A stretch of DNA of 53,097 bases from Candidatus Caccomonas pullistercoris (GCA_018714085.1 DVNY01000125.1:1-53097), one strand, 5' to 3'; numbered from the stretch's first letter, positions 1-8,626 are shown. The notes: a model not told the origin generated them from the sequence alone. Translations and numbers: made by a program.

Positions 1-570
1 GCGGTGAACTTCGCCGAGGCCGACTGCCACTATGGCTACCGCATGAGCCGTTTCAAACGCGAGGACGCCGGCCGGTACGTCATCACGCACGTCACCTATC
101 GCCTTTCGCGCCGTTTTGAACCCCGGTTGGCCTATGGCGCTTTGCGCCGCGAACTCGACGCTCGCGGCATAGCGGTGTCCGGTCTCACGGCCAGCCAGTT
201 GCGCGATCTTATTATAGACATCCGTCGGCACAAATTACCCGATCCGGCACAGGTGGGCAGTGCGGGCTCGTTCTTCATGAACCCTGTGGTCAGCCGTGAC
301 TGCTTCGAGCGGTTGCAAGCCATCTATCCCGACATGCCTCACTACGACATGGAAGACGGCGTCAAGATTCCCGCCGGTTGGATGATTGAACACTGTGGTT
401 GGAAAGGCCGTGCCTTGGGCCCTGCCGCTGTTTATGAGAAACAGGCACTTGTTCTGGTCAACCGGGGCGGCGCGACGGGAGCAGATGTCGTAAGGTTGAG
501 TGAAGCCGTTTGCGCCGACGTGAAAGCGCGGTTCGGCATCACGCTGCACCCCGAGGTGATCTTCGTATGA
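1..570 (+). CDS. murB: UDP-N-acetylenolpyruvoylglucosamine reductase MurB, C-terminal part (5' truncated)
   Basis: MurB reduces UDP-GlcNAc-enolpyruvate to UDP-MurNAc with NADPH in the cytoplasm, a step of peptidoglycan precursor synthesis. Only the C-terminal ~190 residues are here: the N-terminal FAD-binding domain lies before the window and the frame is open from base 1. Visible signatures are the Y-x-Y-R loop followed by S-x-F-K (CHYGYRMSRFK), typical of E. coli-type (type I) MurB; the catalytic-serine motif GSAGSFFMNP; and the C-terminal HPEV with the conserved glutamate. Its stop codon TGA overlaps the ATG of the next gene (ATGA at 567-570), suggesting translational coupling. Family assignment is firm; the true start is not in the window. 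Confidence 0.93.
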   Translation, partial: AVNFAEADCHYGYRMSRFKREDAGRYVITHVTYRLSRRFEPRLAYGALRRELDARGIAVSGLTASQLRDLIIDIRRHKLPDPAQVGSAGSFFMNPVVSRDCFERLQAIYPDMPHYDMEDGVKIPAGWMIEHCGWKGRALGPAAVYEKQALVLVNRGGATGADVVRLSEAVCADVKARFGITLHPEVIFV

Positions 571-1328
571 AAGTGACGCTTTTAGGCACAGGCACCAGTA
601 CCGGTGTTCCCCAGGTTGGCTGCGGGTGTAAGGTTTGCCGCTCGGCCGATCCACGCGACCGCCGTCTGCGTTCAGCGGCCTTGCTTGACACCGATGATGG
701 ACGCCGCTTGTTGTTCGACTGTGGCCCCGACTTTCGCGCCCAGATGCTTTCTGTCGATTTCAGGCGCTTGGATGCGGTTTTCATCACCCATGAACATTAT
801 GACCATGTCGGTGGCTTGGACGATCTCCGGCCTTTCTGCGTGTACGGGGACGTCGATGTGTTTGCCCAAGACGATTGTGCCGATGATTTGCAGGCACGTT
901 TGCCATATTGCTTCGCCGAACATCCTTATCCTGGAGTGCCTCGCATTTCGCTGCGGCGCATCCGGCCCGGCGAGCCGGTGCATGTGGGCGAAGCGGAAGT
1001 GTGGCCGTTTCGCGTGATGCACGGCCAGTTGCCCATTCTCGGCTACCGCGTCGGTCGTTTTGCCTATGTGACGGACATGACCGGCATCGCCCCGGATGAC
1101 CTTCACTGTCTTGAAGGACTCGATTGCCTTGTGGTCAATGCCCTTCGCTTCGAACCGCATCCTACGCACCAGTCGCTGGCCGAAGCATTGGCCTTGGTGG
1201 AACGGCTGTCGCCGCGGACAGCCTATTTCACGCACATGTCGCATGGCATCGGGCTCCATGAGGAGACCGAAAAACTACTTCCGCCGCACGTCCATCTGGG
1301 TTATGATGGTCTGACGATTGAGGTGTGA
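567..1328 (+). CDS. MBL-fold metallo-hydrolase, PhnP-like
   Basis: A 253-residue metallo-beta-lactamase-fold hydrolase. The metal motif HEHYDH (HxHxDH) and the N-terminal LLGTGTSTGVPQ strand-turn are clear. A Cys-rich insert (GCGCKVC) follows, as in PhnP-type phosphodiesterases, where cysteines of this loop bind a structural zinc. Late conserved features are VTDMTG and the terminal HMSHGIG. The ATG at 567 is chosen because it overlaps the murB stop and begins exactly at the conserved first beta strand; the frame stays open 57 bases upstream inside murB. The substrate is unknown: PhnP homologues cleave cyclic phosphodiesters, but no phosphonate genes are nearby. Pairing with murB suggests only co-transcription. 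Confidence 0.88.
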   Translation: MKVTLLGTGTSTGVPQVGCGCKVCRSADPRDRRLRSAALLDTDDGRRLLFDCGPDFRAQMLSVDFRRLDAVFITHEHYDHVGGLDDLRPFCVYGDVDVFAQDDCADDLQARLPYCFAEHPYPGVPRISLRRIRPGEPVHVGEAEVWPFRVMHGQLPILGYRVGRFAYVTDMTGIAPDDLHCLEGLDCLVVNALRFEPHPTHQSLAEALALVERLSPRTAYFTHMSHGIGLHEETEKLLPPHVHLGYDGLTIEV

Positions 1329-1417
1329 CGCTGCCGAGGCGAAATGAAAACACACGCGGGCGGCTTGTTTATATAGGTTAAATGACGGCCAATCCCCTTG
1401 TTTCTCATAATTTTGCT

Positions 1418-1425
1418 TACCTTTG
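1418..1425 (+). promoter_or_regulatory. Bacteroidetes-type -7 box (TACCTTTG)
   Basis: Matches the Bacteroidetes sigma consensus TAnnTTTG, 30 bp before the DUF4468 gene. A TTG at 1398-1400 is the only candidate for the upstream -33 element, and its spacing is short. Confidence 0.55.
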
Positions 1426-1454
1426 CCCCTGCATTCATAAAATCAACAAGAGTT

Positions 1455-2084
1455 ATGTGGAAAAAAGCAATAGCAATCCTGTTGGGCCTGTTGGCCTTTG
1501 CGGTGACCGCGCAAGGCCGAGACGGTGACGACGACAAGAAGTATCTCGCAGGAGCCGTGCCGATGAAGAACGGTATTGTGATATTCGACAAGACTTACAA
1601 GGTTTCCGATAAGTCTAAGTTGGAAATCTACAAGGACTTGCGTGCCTATGCCGACAGCCTGCTCAACGGCGAGAACAGTCTTGAACAGTCGGCTATCGTT
1701 GAAGCTGACAGCTTGCAGGGGCTTCTGGCTCTTCGCATGGAAGAAAATCTTTATTTCCGCCGTTCGGCATGGGTGACACACTACACGCGTTTCTACTACG
1801 AGCTCATCTTTACCATCGCGGACGGCAGTTTCAATGTCGAAATGCGCCGCATCCATTATCTTTACGAGGAAGAAGCCGTCGAACGCACCAGCTCGTTTAC
1901 GGCCGAGGAGTGGATCACAGACGAGGAGGCCCTGTCGAAAGACGGAAAGAAGCTGACGCGTATCAGCGGACGCTTCCGCCGCGCTACGATCGACCGCAAG
2001 GATGAAATCTTCCGCGGAGCAGGTCTTGCCACCGGTGCCATTCGTAAGCGTAAAGTGGTTCAGGTGATAGAAACAGAAGAGTAA
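1455..2084 (+). CDS. DUF4468 domain-containing secreted protein
   Basis: A 209-residue protein with an N-terminal signal peptide (WKKAIAILLGLLAFAVTAQG), so probably periplasmic. After the signal comes KYLAGAVPMKNGIVIFDKTY, the opening of the TBP-like DUF4468 domain found in many Bacteroidales proteins; the rest alternates beta strands and helices as expected. The function of the family is unknown. The start at 1455 is preferred over an in-frame ATG at 1398 because it puts the signal peptide at the N-terminus and lies just after a TACCTTTG promoter box. The gene appears monocistronic, ending at a clear hairpin terminator. Confidence 0.75.
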   Translation: MWKKAIAILLGLLAFAVTAQGRDGDDDKKYLAGAVPMKNGIVIFDKTYKVSDKSKLEIYKDLRAYADSLLNGENSLEQSAIVEADSLQGLLALRMEENLYFRRSAWVTHYTRFYYELIFTIADGSFNVEMRRIHYLYEEEAVERTSSFTAEEWITDEEALSKDGKKLTRISGRFRRATIDRKDEIFRGAGLATGAIRKRKVVQVIETEE

Positions 2085-2109
2085 GAAATGCCGATGAGGC
2101 TATGTGTTC

Positions 2110-2139
2110 AGGCAACCGGCTTGTCCCGGTTGCCTTTTT
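2110..2139 (+). terminator. Rho-independent terminator after the DUF4468 gene
   Basis: A 10-bp perfect stem (AGGCAACCGG 2110-2119 with CCGGTTGCCT 2126-2135), a 6-nt loop, then TTTTC. Confidence 0.85.
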
Positions 2140-2152
2140 CGTACCTTGATAA

Positions 2153-3775
2153 ATGGACAACTGCCTGCACACTTTCGATCGCCCTGTCGGGACAGACGAA
2201 CTGCCCCGGCTGTTTACGTGCCCTTTCTGCTACGAGCCCCATCCGCTGGTGAGAGAAGCGGCCGTCTCTGTCGGGCGTTACCTCTCAGGCCGGGAAGATT
2301 GGGCCGACGAGCTGGACGCTGGAAAGATGTTCGGCGTCCTGATCGTGAAGGACGCCAAAGGAATCGTTGGTTACCTTGCCGCTTTTTCCGGATTGCTGGC
2401 AGGCAACAACCGTCACGATTATTTTGTCCCCCCGGTCTATGATCTCTTGCGCCCTGACGGCTATTTCAAACAAGAAGAGGCCTGCATCTCAGAGTTGAAC
2501 CGGCGGATATGCGATTTGGAGGCCTCTGCCGGATGCATAAGGGCGCGTGAGGTCTATGAAAGGGAGCGCGGCGACGCCGCAGCAACGATGGAAAAGGCCC
2601 GCGCAGAGGCCGCCGAACGGAAGGCGAGGCGACAGGTGCGCCGGCTGACGGCCACGGAGGTGGGAAAAGCCGACTTGATCCGTGAGAGCCAGTTCGACAA
2701 GGCCGAGCTGCGCCGGCTGAAACAGCGGTTAGCCGCACGGGTGGAGACTGCCAGACAAGAGGCGGAAACCTTTGACGCCGTGTTGCATGCCTGGCGTGCC
2801 GAACGTCATCGCCGTTCGGCGGCCTTGCAACAGCGCCTTTTCAGCAGTTATCGTTTGTTGAGCGCCCGTGGTCAGGCGTGCAGTCTTTACGAGGTGTTCC
2901 GGCGCGAGGGACGCATCCCGCCCGGTGGAGCAGGAGAGTGCGCGGCTCCCAAACTCTTGCAGTACGCCTATCTTCACCAGCTCTGCCCCGTGGCGATGGG
3001 CGAGTTCTGGTGGGGACGCTCGCCGCAGGGCGAAGTCCGCCACCATGGCCATTTCTATCCCTCGTGCAAGAGCAAATGCGAGCCCATTCTCCGCTTCATG
3101 CTCGACGGGCTCGCTGTCGAACCCAATCCATTGCTGTGCCCGGTATGGCCCCGGCAGCCGTTGGCGGTCGTTTATGAAGACGAGTGGCTGCTGGCTGTCG
3201 GGAAACCGGCCGGATTGCCCTCTGTCGATGGCACAATGGGGCTCCCGTCGGTCGAGAGCGAGCTTCGGACGATGTCGGGCGGCAAGGCGGCGTGGCGGGT
3301 AGTGCACCGGCTCGACCAAGACACTTCGGGGCTGTTACTTGTGGCCAAAGACGTGGCCACACTGCGCCGTATGCAAGCCATGTTTGCAGGCCGGGAAGTG
3401 ACGAAAGAGTATGAAGCGTTGCTCGACGGGCTGCCCAGCCGGGATGCAGGGAGCATCGACCTGCCTCTTGCGCCCGACTGGAATGACAGGCCGCGCCAGA
3501 TGGTCGACAGCGAGCAGGGCAAACCCGCGCAGACCGGTTTCAGGGTGCTGACTCGTGGCAGCGGATGGGCGCGCGTCCGTTTCGAACCCTTCACCGGCCG
3601 TACGCACCAGATCCGTCTCCATGCTGCACATACCGGCGGCTTAGGGGCGCCCATTCGCGGCGACCGCCTTTATGGCCATCCGGCAGACCGCCTCTATCTT
3701 CACGCCGCCCGGCTCACTTTCCGCCATCCCGTGACGGGTCGCATGGTCGACCTGCATCTGCCCGTCCCGTTCTGA
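2153..3775 (+). CDS. Long-form RluA-family pseudouridine synthase
   Basis: A 540-residue protein. The C-terminal ~200 residues are a pseudouridine synthase of the RluA family, which isomerises uridines in 23S rRNA and/or tRNA. The catalytic motif HRLDQDTSG carries the nucleophile Asp388; GRTHQIRLH and the GDRLYG-type motif follow. The first ~335 residues are not part of the usual catalytic fold: a CPFC motif near residue 23, an Arg/Lys/Glu/Ala-rich stretch (about 110-220) that looks like a long coiled coil, and a Cys/His-bearing block (HGHFYPSCKSKC) just before the catalytic domain. Long RluA homologues with such a front exist in Bacteroidales, but its role is not established. Target nucleotides cannot be read from sequence. 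Confidence 0.85.
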   Translation: MDNCLHTFDRPVGTDELPRLFTCPFCYEPHPLVREAAVSVGRYLSGREDWADELDAGKMFGVLIVKDAKGIVGYLAAFSGLLAGNNRHDYFVPPVYDLLRPDGYFKQEEACISELNRRICDLEASAGCIRAREVYERERGDAAATMEKARAEAAERKARRQVRRLTATEVGKADLIRESQFDKAELRRLKQRLAARVETARQEAETFDAVLHAWRAERHRRSAALQQRLFSSYRLLSARGQACSLYEVFRREGRIPPGGAGECAAPKLLQYAYLHQLCPVAMGEFWWGRSPQGEVRHHGHFYPSCKSKCEPILRFMLDGLAVEPNPLLCPVWPRQPLAVVYEDEWLLAVGKPAGLPSVDGTMGLPSVESELRTMSGGKAAWRVVHRLDQDTSGLLLVAKDVATLRRMQAMFAGREVTKEYEALLDGLPSRDAGSIDLPLAPDWNDRPRQMVDSEQGKPAQTGFRVLTRGSGWARVRFEPFTGRTHQIRLHAAHTGGLGAPIRGDRLYGHPADRLYLHAARLTFRHPVTGRMVDLHLPVPF

Positions 3776-3873
3776 TTTCACCGTCAGAGCACGCCGGGAA
3801 ACGGTCAGTGCGTCAGGATTTTCTGTCGCAGTGACAGAAAATCCTGACGCACTGACAGAAATTTCTGTCAGTA
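3768..3873. repeat. 21-bp-phased intergenic repeat array, locus 1 (before dnaG)
   Basis: This fills much of the 304-bp gap between the pseudouridine synthase and dnaG. Units start at 3810, 3831 and 3852, exactly 21 bp apart, and the word GTCAG recurs in phase at 3783, 3804 and 3867. Two strong structures overlap: a perfect 24-bp inverted repeat (3804-3827 with 3833-3856, 5-nt loop) and a perfect 22-bp palindrome (3851-3872, ACTGACAGAAA / TTTCTGTCAGT). The first unit overlaps the stop codon of the upstream gene. It may terminate transcription, but there is no plain T tract and related arrays occur elsewhere in the window. The rest of the gap holds the dnaG promoter and leader. Confidence 0.85.
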
Positions 3874-3977
3874 CAGCCGTTCAGGCGGCCTCGGCTTCCG
3901 TTTGTCCCCGAAATAGGCAATCGCATGTTTTTCGCAGGTTTTGGCTTTGTGGCGCCGCGGTTCTCATTTCTTTTCCC

Positions 3978-3985
3978 TACCTTTG
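3978..3985 (+). promoter_or_regulatory. dnaG promoter -7 box (TACCTTTG)
   Basis: Exact match to TAnnTTTG, 94 bp upstream of the dnaG ATG. No convincing -33 TTTG lies 19-21 bp upstream. Confidence 0.55.
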
Positions 3986-4079
3986 TTGCACGAAGACAGG
4001 AAGCGGCTTGACAAAGTCAAGAAGAAAACACGCTTTTTCTTGCCCCTACGTCCGCCTTTCCCTGTCTTTTCACTGCGCA

Positions 4080-6104
4080 ATGATAGACCGAGCAACCATC
4101 AGCCGCATTATGGAAGCTGCCGACATTGTCGATGTGGTGAGCGAATTCGTCACCCTTCGCAAGGCCGGCGTGAACTATAAAGGCTTGTGCCCATTCCATA
4201 ATGAGCGTACGCCGAGTTTCGTGGTTTCGCCGTCGAAGCAGCTTTGCAAGTGTTTCAGCTGCGGAAAGGGAGGCAACGTGGTGCATTTTATCATGGAGCA
4301 TGAGCAGATGACCTACCCCGAGGCGCTGAAATGGCTGGCTTCCCGTTATGGCATCGAGGTGAGAGAACGCGAATTGTCGGCTGAGGAAAAACGTGCCGAA
4401 GGCGAGCGCGAAAGCTTGTTCATCCTGAACGAATGGGCGCGCGACTATTTCACCGACATCCTGCTTAACCACGCTGACGGGCGCGCCGTCGGAATGGCCT
4501 ATTTCCGCCAGCGGGGATTCCGCGACGATACGATCCGCAAGTTCCAGCTCGGCTATTCGCTTTCCGCCCGCGATGCCCTGGCGTCAGCGGCGCAGGCCAA
4601 GGGATTCCGCCGGGAATACTTGGTCGAGACGGGGCTTTGTTATGAAACCGAGGACGGGCGGCTGATGGACCGTTACCACGGCCGGGTCATATTTCCAGTC
4701 CACACCGTGTCGGGCAAGGTCGTGGCCTTCGGCGGCCGCGTGATGACCACGAACGGCAAAGTGGCCAAGTATGTCAACTCGCCGGAGTCGCAGATTTATC
4801 ATAAGAGCAATGAACTTTACGGGCTCTACTTGGCAAAGCATGCCATTGTCAAGCAAGGCCGCTGTTTCCTCGTCGAGGGATATACGGACGTCATTTCGAT
4901 GCACCAAAGCGGCATTGAGAATGTCGTGGCCTCATCGGGCACCTCGCTGACAGAGGGACAAATCCGACTGATTCACCGTTTCACCGACAACATCACCATC
5001 CTCTATGACGGGGATTTGGCCGGCATAAAAGCCAGCCTGCGCGGCATCGACATGCTCCTGCGCGAGGGGATGAACATCAAGGTTCTCCTCTTGCCAGACG
5101 GCGACGACCCCGACAGTTTCGCCCGCAAGCATACCGCTCAGGAGTTTCAGGAATACATCGACCGCCATCAGGTGGATTTCATCCGGTTCAAAACCAACCT
5201 CCTGCTCGCCGACTGCGGCGACGACCCCGTGAGGCGAGCCGCGCTCATCACTGACATCGTGAAGAGCATCTCCGTCATCCCCGACCCCATCGTGCGGCAG
5301 ATGTACGTAAGGGAATGTGCCGCCATGATGGACGTCGACGAGAAACTCGTGGTCAACGAGGTCGCAAAGGGGCGAAGGGCCATCCGCGAAGCCCGCTCCC
5401 GCGCCGGGCAGAAGACCGAAGAAGGGCAGCCCTCCACCAGCCCAAAGAGCGAGAGCCCCGAAGCCGCGACTTCCACCGAGGAGGCGCCGCTGCCCGACGT
5501 GCCCCCAGCGGCCGCAAGCATCGAGGAACGGCAACTCATGCAGTTGCTCGTGCGCTATGGCGAAATGCCCGCCGGAGCGCCTGCCGCCCCTGACGGCGGG
5601 GAGCCCGTGTCGGTCGTTGACTATGTCGCGTCTGACCTTGCCGCCGAAGGGCTGGACTTCAAAAACAGCCTCTACGCCCGTATGTTGAAAGAAGCCACAG
5701 AACACGCCCACGAGGACGGCTTTACGGCTTCCGGCTACTTCATGAACCATCCCGACCCTGCCGTCAGTCGGGCGGCCGCCGAGCTGATGGCCGACCGCTA
5801 TACGCTGAGCCGCTACCACTTCAAGACGGGGAAAGAAAATGGTGATGAGACTGTCGAACAGCTGATGGCCGAAAGCCCCCTCAACGACCGGAACCGGTTG
5901 GGCGAACTGACCCCCCGGCTGCTCATGGACTTCAAATATGCCGTGGTGAAAGAGGAACTGAAAAGCATACTCCAAGCCATGAATCAGCCCTCCATGGCAG
6001 CATGCCCCGAAGACTGCCGGAAACTGATGACACACTACATGCAGCTCTCGGCCGTCGAGCGGAAGCTGGCGCAAGCGCTGGGAGACAGGGTTGTCACACC
6101 TTGA
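4080..6104 (+). CDS. dnaG: DNA primase DnaG
   Basis: A 674-residue primase that makes RNA primers at the replication fork with DnaB helicase. The N-terminal CHC2 zinc ribbon is intact (Cys37, His40, Cys58, Cys61). The catalytic core follows (KYVNSPES), then the TOPRIM domain with its glutamate (LVEGYTDV) and the DGD metal-binding motif (ILYDGDLAG). A low-complexity linker rich in Ser, Pro and Glu separates it from a divergent C-terminal helicase-binding domain. The ATG at 4080 is chosen because MIDRATI is the conserved DnaG N-terminus; an open upstream extension to 3831 runs through the repeat array and promoter and has no primase similarity. It is not in the classical rpsU-dnaG-rpoD arrangement. 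Confidence 0.95.
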   Translation: MIDRATISRIMEAADIVDVVSEFVTLRKAGVNYKGLCPFHNERTPSFVVSPSKQLCKCFSCGKGGNVVHFIMEHEQMTYPEALKWLASRYGIEVRERELSAEEKRAEGERESLFILNEWARDYFTDILLNHADGRAVGMAYFRQRGFRDDTIRKFQLGYSLSARDALASAAQAKGFRREYLVETGLCYETEDGRLMDRYHGRVIFPVHTVSGKVVAFGGRVMTTNGKVAKYVNSPESQIYHKSNELYGLYLAKHAIVKQGRCFLVEGYTDVISMHQSGIENVVASSGTSLTEGQIRLIHRFTDNITILYDGDLAGIKASLRGIDMLLREGMNIKVLLLPDGDDPDSFARKHTAQEFQEYIDRHQVDFIRFKTNLLLADCGDDPVRRAALITDIVKSISVIPDPIVRQMYVRECAAMMDVDEKLVVNEVAKGRRAIREARSRAGQKTEEGQPSTSPKSESPEAATSTEEAPLPDVPPAAASIEERQLMQLLVRYGEMPAGAPAAPDGGEPVSVVDYVASDLAAEGLDFKNSLYARMLKEATEHAHEDGFTASGYFMNHPDPAVSRAAAELMADRYTLSRYHFKTGKENGDETVEQLMAESPLNDRNRLGELTPRLLMDFKYAVVKEELKSILQAMNQPSMAACPEDCRKLMTHYMQLSAVERKLAQALGDRVVTP

Positions 6105-6128
6105 CATCATATTTAATTATATACGTTT

Positions 6129-7016
6129 ATGCCTCGATCGGAAATCCGGAACGTCACGTTCAACGACGCCCAACAAACTCTCAGCCCCGCGTCTGACCTC
6201 AATGAAGACGGGATAGTCCTTTTCACCGGCCTTGAAAACGTGGACCACCCCGAAATGGTGCGCCGCGTCGATTTTATGTCCTTCTTCCTTTGCGAAAAGG
6301 GGCAGGCCGAGGTGTTCCTGGGCGACGAGACAGTGCACCTGCGGAGCGGCAACCTGTGGGTGAGCATCGGCCCGCAGATCATAGCCGGCCGCCACGTGAG
6401 CCAAGACTTCAGCGGAAAGGGGATGATCCTTTCCAACCGCTATGCCCAGAACGAGATGCTCGGCCTCCAACGCCTTTGGCCCTACCTCTTCCACCTGTTG
6501 CGCAACCCCATCATCCCCCTCGATGCGGGGCGTCTGGCCTGGTACCTCGACTTCTACGAACGCATCAGCCGCAGGTTGTCCGACCGTGCGCATCTCTTCC
6601 GCAGTGAAATCCTGTCGAGCTGCGTGAACCTCTTTTTCTTCGACCTGTGTAATTCTCTCAGCGAGTGGATCGGCGAAGAGGCCCAAACCGACAAGTCGCA
6701 CGGCTTCGTGCTGTTCGGACGCTTTTTGGGGCTGGTGCAGCAGAACTACAAGACGCAGCGGGGCGTGGAATGGTATAGCGGGCAGCTTTGCGTCACACCG
6801 AAATACCTCTCCGAAGTGGTCAAACGCGTGAGCGGGCGCACGGCGCGCCAATGGATACAACTGTTTGTCCTGATCGAGATAAAGACGCTGCTTCGCAACA
6901 CGAACTATTCGATAAAGGAGATCACCGGAGCCTTGAACTTTCCTAACCAGTCGTTCTTAGGCAAGTATTTTAAGAACGTGACCGGGCTGTCGCCGTCCGA
7001 GTACCGTCACGAGTAA
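6129..7016 (+). CDS. AraC-family transcriptional regulator
   Basis: A 295-residue regulator. Residues ~30-110 form a cupin-like sensor (FFLCEKGQAEVFLGDETVHL, then GNLWVSIGP). The last ~85 residues carry the two helix-turn-helix units of AraC/XylS proteins: VTPKYLSEVVKRVSG and IKEITGALNFPNQSFLGKYF, ending in the conserved G-x-SPSEYR. It begins 24 bp after dnaG, so it may be read through from dnaG or from a promoter inside that short gap. The ligand and targets are unknown; sdaA lies downstream in the same orientation, 205 bp away with its own promoter. Confidence 0.9.
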   Translation: MPRSEIRNVTFNDAQQTLSPASDLNEDGIVLFTGLENVDHPEMVRRVDFMSFFLCEKGQAEVFLGDETVHLRSGNLWVSIGPQIIAGRHVSQDFSGKGMILSNRYAQNEMLGLQRLWPYLFHLLRNPIIPLDAGRLAWYLDFYERISRRLSDRAHLFRSEILSSCVNLFFFDLCNSLSEWIGEEAQTDKSHGFVLFGRFLGLVQQNYKTQRGVEWYSGQLCVTPKYLSEVVKRVSGRTARQWIQLFVLIEIKTLLRNTNYSIKEITGALNFPNQSFLGKYFKNVTGLSPSEYRHE

Positions 7017-7159
7017 CCACGGCTGGGTCGCACGGCGGCTTGCCGCGGATTTTGACACCGCAGCGCCCCGCATCCTCCCCACGTCCTGTGCGGCGAGGGG
7101 GGCACTGACGTGCAGTGGAGGCAGTGAGAGTGTTTTGCCGCAAAAAGGGGGACGGTTCG

Positions 7160-7191
7160 CTTGTCCCGTCGACCTGCTTTGCGTAAATTTG
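7160..7191 (+). promoter_or_regulatory. sdaA promoter (CTTG - 20 bp - TAAATTTG)
   Basis: The -33-like CTTG (7160-7163) and the -7 box TAAATTTG (7184-7191) are 20 bp apart, as expected for Bacteroidetes. The ATG lies 30 bp downstream. The rest of the AraC-sdaA gap (7017-7159) is GC-rich, with CACTG/CAGTG words but no clear 21-bp phase. Confidence 0.7.
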
Positions 7192-7221
7192 TCCCGAAAA
7201 CAAATTGAAAATCCGAAGAAT

Positions 7222-8430
7222 ATGAAGACATTGAGGGAATTATACCGCATCGGCCATGGTCCATCGAGCAGCCACACCATGGGCCCCCGTCTGGCCGCCG
7301 AACGCTATTTGCGGCTTCATCCGGAGGCTGAGAGGTTCAGGGTGACGCTTTATGGCAGCTTGGCAGCCACGGGGCGCGGCCACTTGACCGACCGTGCTAT
7401 CTATGAGGTCTTGGGGCGTGAGCGGACGGACATCGTTTGGCGGGCGGACGTCGTGCCGGCCTTTCACCCCAACGGCATGATGTTCGAAGTGATAGACGCC
7501 GACGCCCATGCCCGGGAGGCATGGACGGTGTATAGTGTCGGAGGCGGCGCCTTGGCCGAAGAAGGGGCGGACAGCTTGGAGAGCCCGGACATTTATGCCA
7601 TGGACCATCTTGACGACATCCTGCATTGGTGTGAGCGTACGGGGAAGTCGTATTGGGAATACGTGGCCGAATGCGAGGGCGAGGGCATTTGGGACTACCT
7701 GGCCGAGATCTGGAAAGCCATGAGGGCCGCCGTGGAGCGTGGCATTGAGCACGAGGGCATCCTGCCGGGCCCGCTCCATTTGCGACGTAAGGCTCCGGTC
7801 TATTACATCAAAGCCACGGGCTATGGCCCGAACCTGCAGTCGCGGGCGTTGGTCTTTTCGTATGCCTTGGCTGTGAGCGAGGAGAACGCCTCGGGCGGGG
7901 AGATCGTGACGGCTCCGACGTGCGGTGCGAGCGGCGTGCTGCCGGCGGTGCTCTATCATATCCAAAAGAGCCGCAAACTCAGCGACATGCGCATATATCG
8001 GGCTTTGGCGACGGCCGGTCTCATCGGCAACATCGCAAAGTCGCGCGCGTCGATCTCCGGAGCCGAGGCGGGATGCCAAGCCGAGGTTGGCGTGGCCTGC
8101 GCCATGGCGGCCGCAGCGGCCAACTACCTTTTTGGCGGCAGTCCGGCCGAAATCGAGTATGCGGCTGAGATGGGACTCGAACATCATTTGGGCATGACAT
8201 GCGACCCAGTGTGCGGGATGGTGCAGATTCCCTGTATCGAACGGAACGCTCATGCCGCGGCCCGCGCTTTGGATGCCAACATCTATGCGACGTTTGCCGA
8301 CGGCTATCACCGCATTTCGTATGACAAGGTCGTCGAAGTGATGCGTCAGACTGGGCACGACCTGCCGTCTCTTTACCGCGAGACGAGCGAGGGCGGCTTG
8401 GCCAAGAATTTCGACGACGAAGAAGTCTGA
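7222..8430 (+). CDS. sdaA: L-serine ammonia-lyase (single-chain, iron-sulfur)
   Basis: A 402-residue enzyme that deaminates L-serine to pyruvate and ammonia using a [4Fe-4S] cluster rather than PLP. The N-terminal beta-type domain starts with ELYRIGHGPSSSHTMGP, the serine-binding SSSHTMGP signature. The C-terminal alpha-type domain has APTCGASGVLPA and the Cys pair MTCDPVCGMVQIPC, the cluster ligands. The length is typical of single-chain forms. The start at 7222 gives the conserved MKTLREL N-terminus and follows a good promoter; an upstream in-frame ATG (7135) would place the promoter inside the gene. Serine catabolism fits an anaerobic amino-acid user, and glyA at 45.7 kb is another serine enzyme. 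Confidence 0.95.
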   Translation: MKTLRELYRIGHGPSSSHTMGPRLAAERYLRLHPEAERFRVTLYGSLAATGRGHLTDRAIYEVLGRERTDIVWRADVVPAFHPNGMMFEVIDADAHAREAWTVYSVGGGALAEEGADSLESPDIYAMDHLDDILHWCERTGKSYWEYVAECEGEGIWDYLAEIWKAMRAAVERGIEHEGILPGPLHLRRKAPVYYIKATGYGPNLQSRALVFSYALAVSEENASGGEIVTAPTCGASGVLPAVLYHIQKSRKLSDMRIYRALATAGLIGNIAKSRASISGAEAGCQAEVGVACAMAAAAANYLFGGSPAEIEYAAEMGLEHHLGMTCDPVCGMVQIPCIERNAHAAARALDANIYATFADGYHRISYDKVVEVMRQTGHDLPSLYRETSEGGLAKNFDDEEV

Positions 8431-8432
8431 TC

Positions 8433-8466
8433 CTCCCGGCGCGGCCCCCTGAGGGCGCTTCGGGAG
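8433..8466 (+). terminator. Possible hairpin after sdaA
   Basis: An imperfect GC-rich stem (CTCCCG...GCGC with GCGC...CGGGAG). No T tract follows, so termination is uncertain. Confidence 0.35.
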
Positions 8467-8509
8467 AAAATCATGCGGCTTTTCCGCGCGCCGTTCCACT
8501 CGTTTTCCG

Positions 8510-8517
8510 TATCTTTG
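8510..8517 (+). promoter_or_regulatory. Possible distal gyrA promoter (TATCTTTG)
   Basis: Exact TAnnTTTG match 110 bp upstream of gyrA, without a visible -33 element. Confidence 0.4.
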
Positions 8518-8571
8518 CTCTGCGAAGATAGGATGCGGAGCGGCCAATCCATGAAGAAAGCGGGGCTTTCT

Positions 8572-8603
8572 CTTGTCCCGGCGCTCGCCTTTCGCTATCT
8601 TTG
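8572..8603 (+). promoter_or_regulatory. gyrA promoter (CTTG - 20 bp - TATCTTTG)
   Basis: CTTG at 8572-8575 and TATCTTTG at 8596-8603, 20 bp apart, the same architecture as the sdaA promoter. The ATG is 23 bp downstream, giving a short leader. Confidence 0.7.
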
Positions 8604-8626
8604 TGCGGTTTTTCAGTAACTCGTTT

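Noticed and set aside
3831-4079. N-terminal extension of DnaG from 3831
   Set aside because: It runs through the repeat array and the promoter box and has no primase homology; the conserved N-terminus starts at 4080.
6102-6128. A sigma70-like TTGACA followed by TATATA before the AraC gene
   Set aside because: TTGACA overlaps the dnaG stop, and Bacteroidetes use a different consensus; treated as chance.
7102-7130. CACTG/CAGTG words upstream of sdaA as a seventh repeat locus
   Set aside because: Spacing is about 9-10 bp, not 21, and the unit core is missing.
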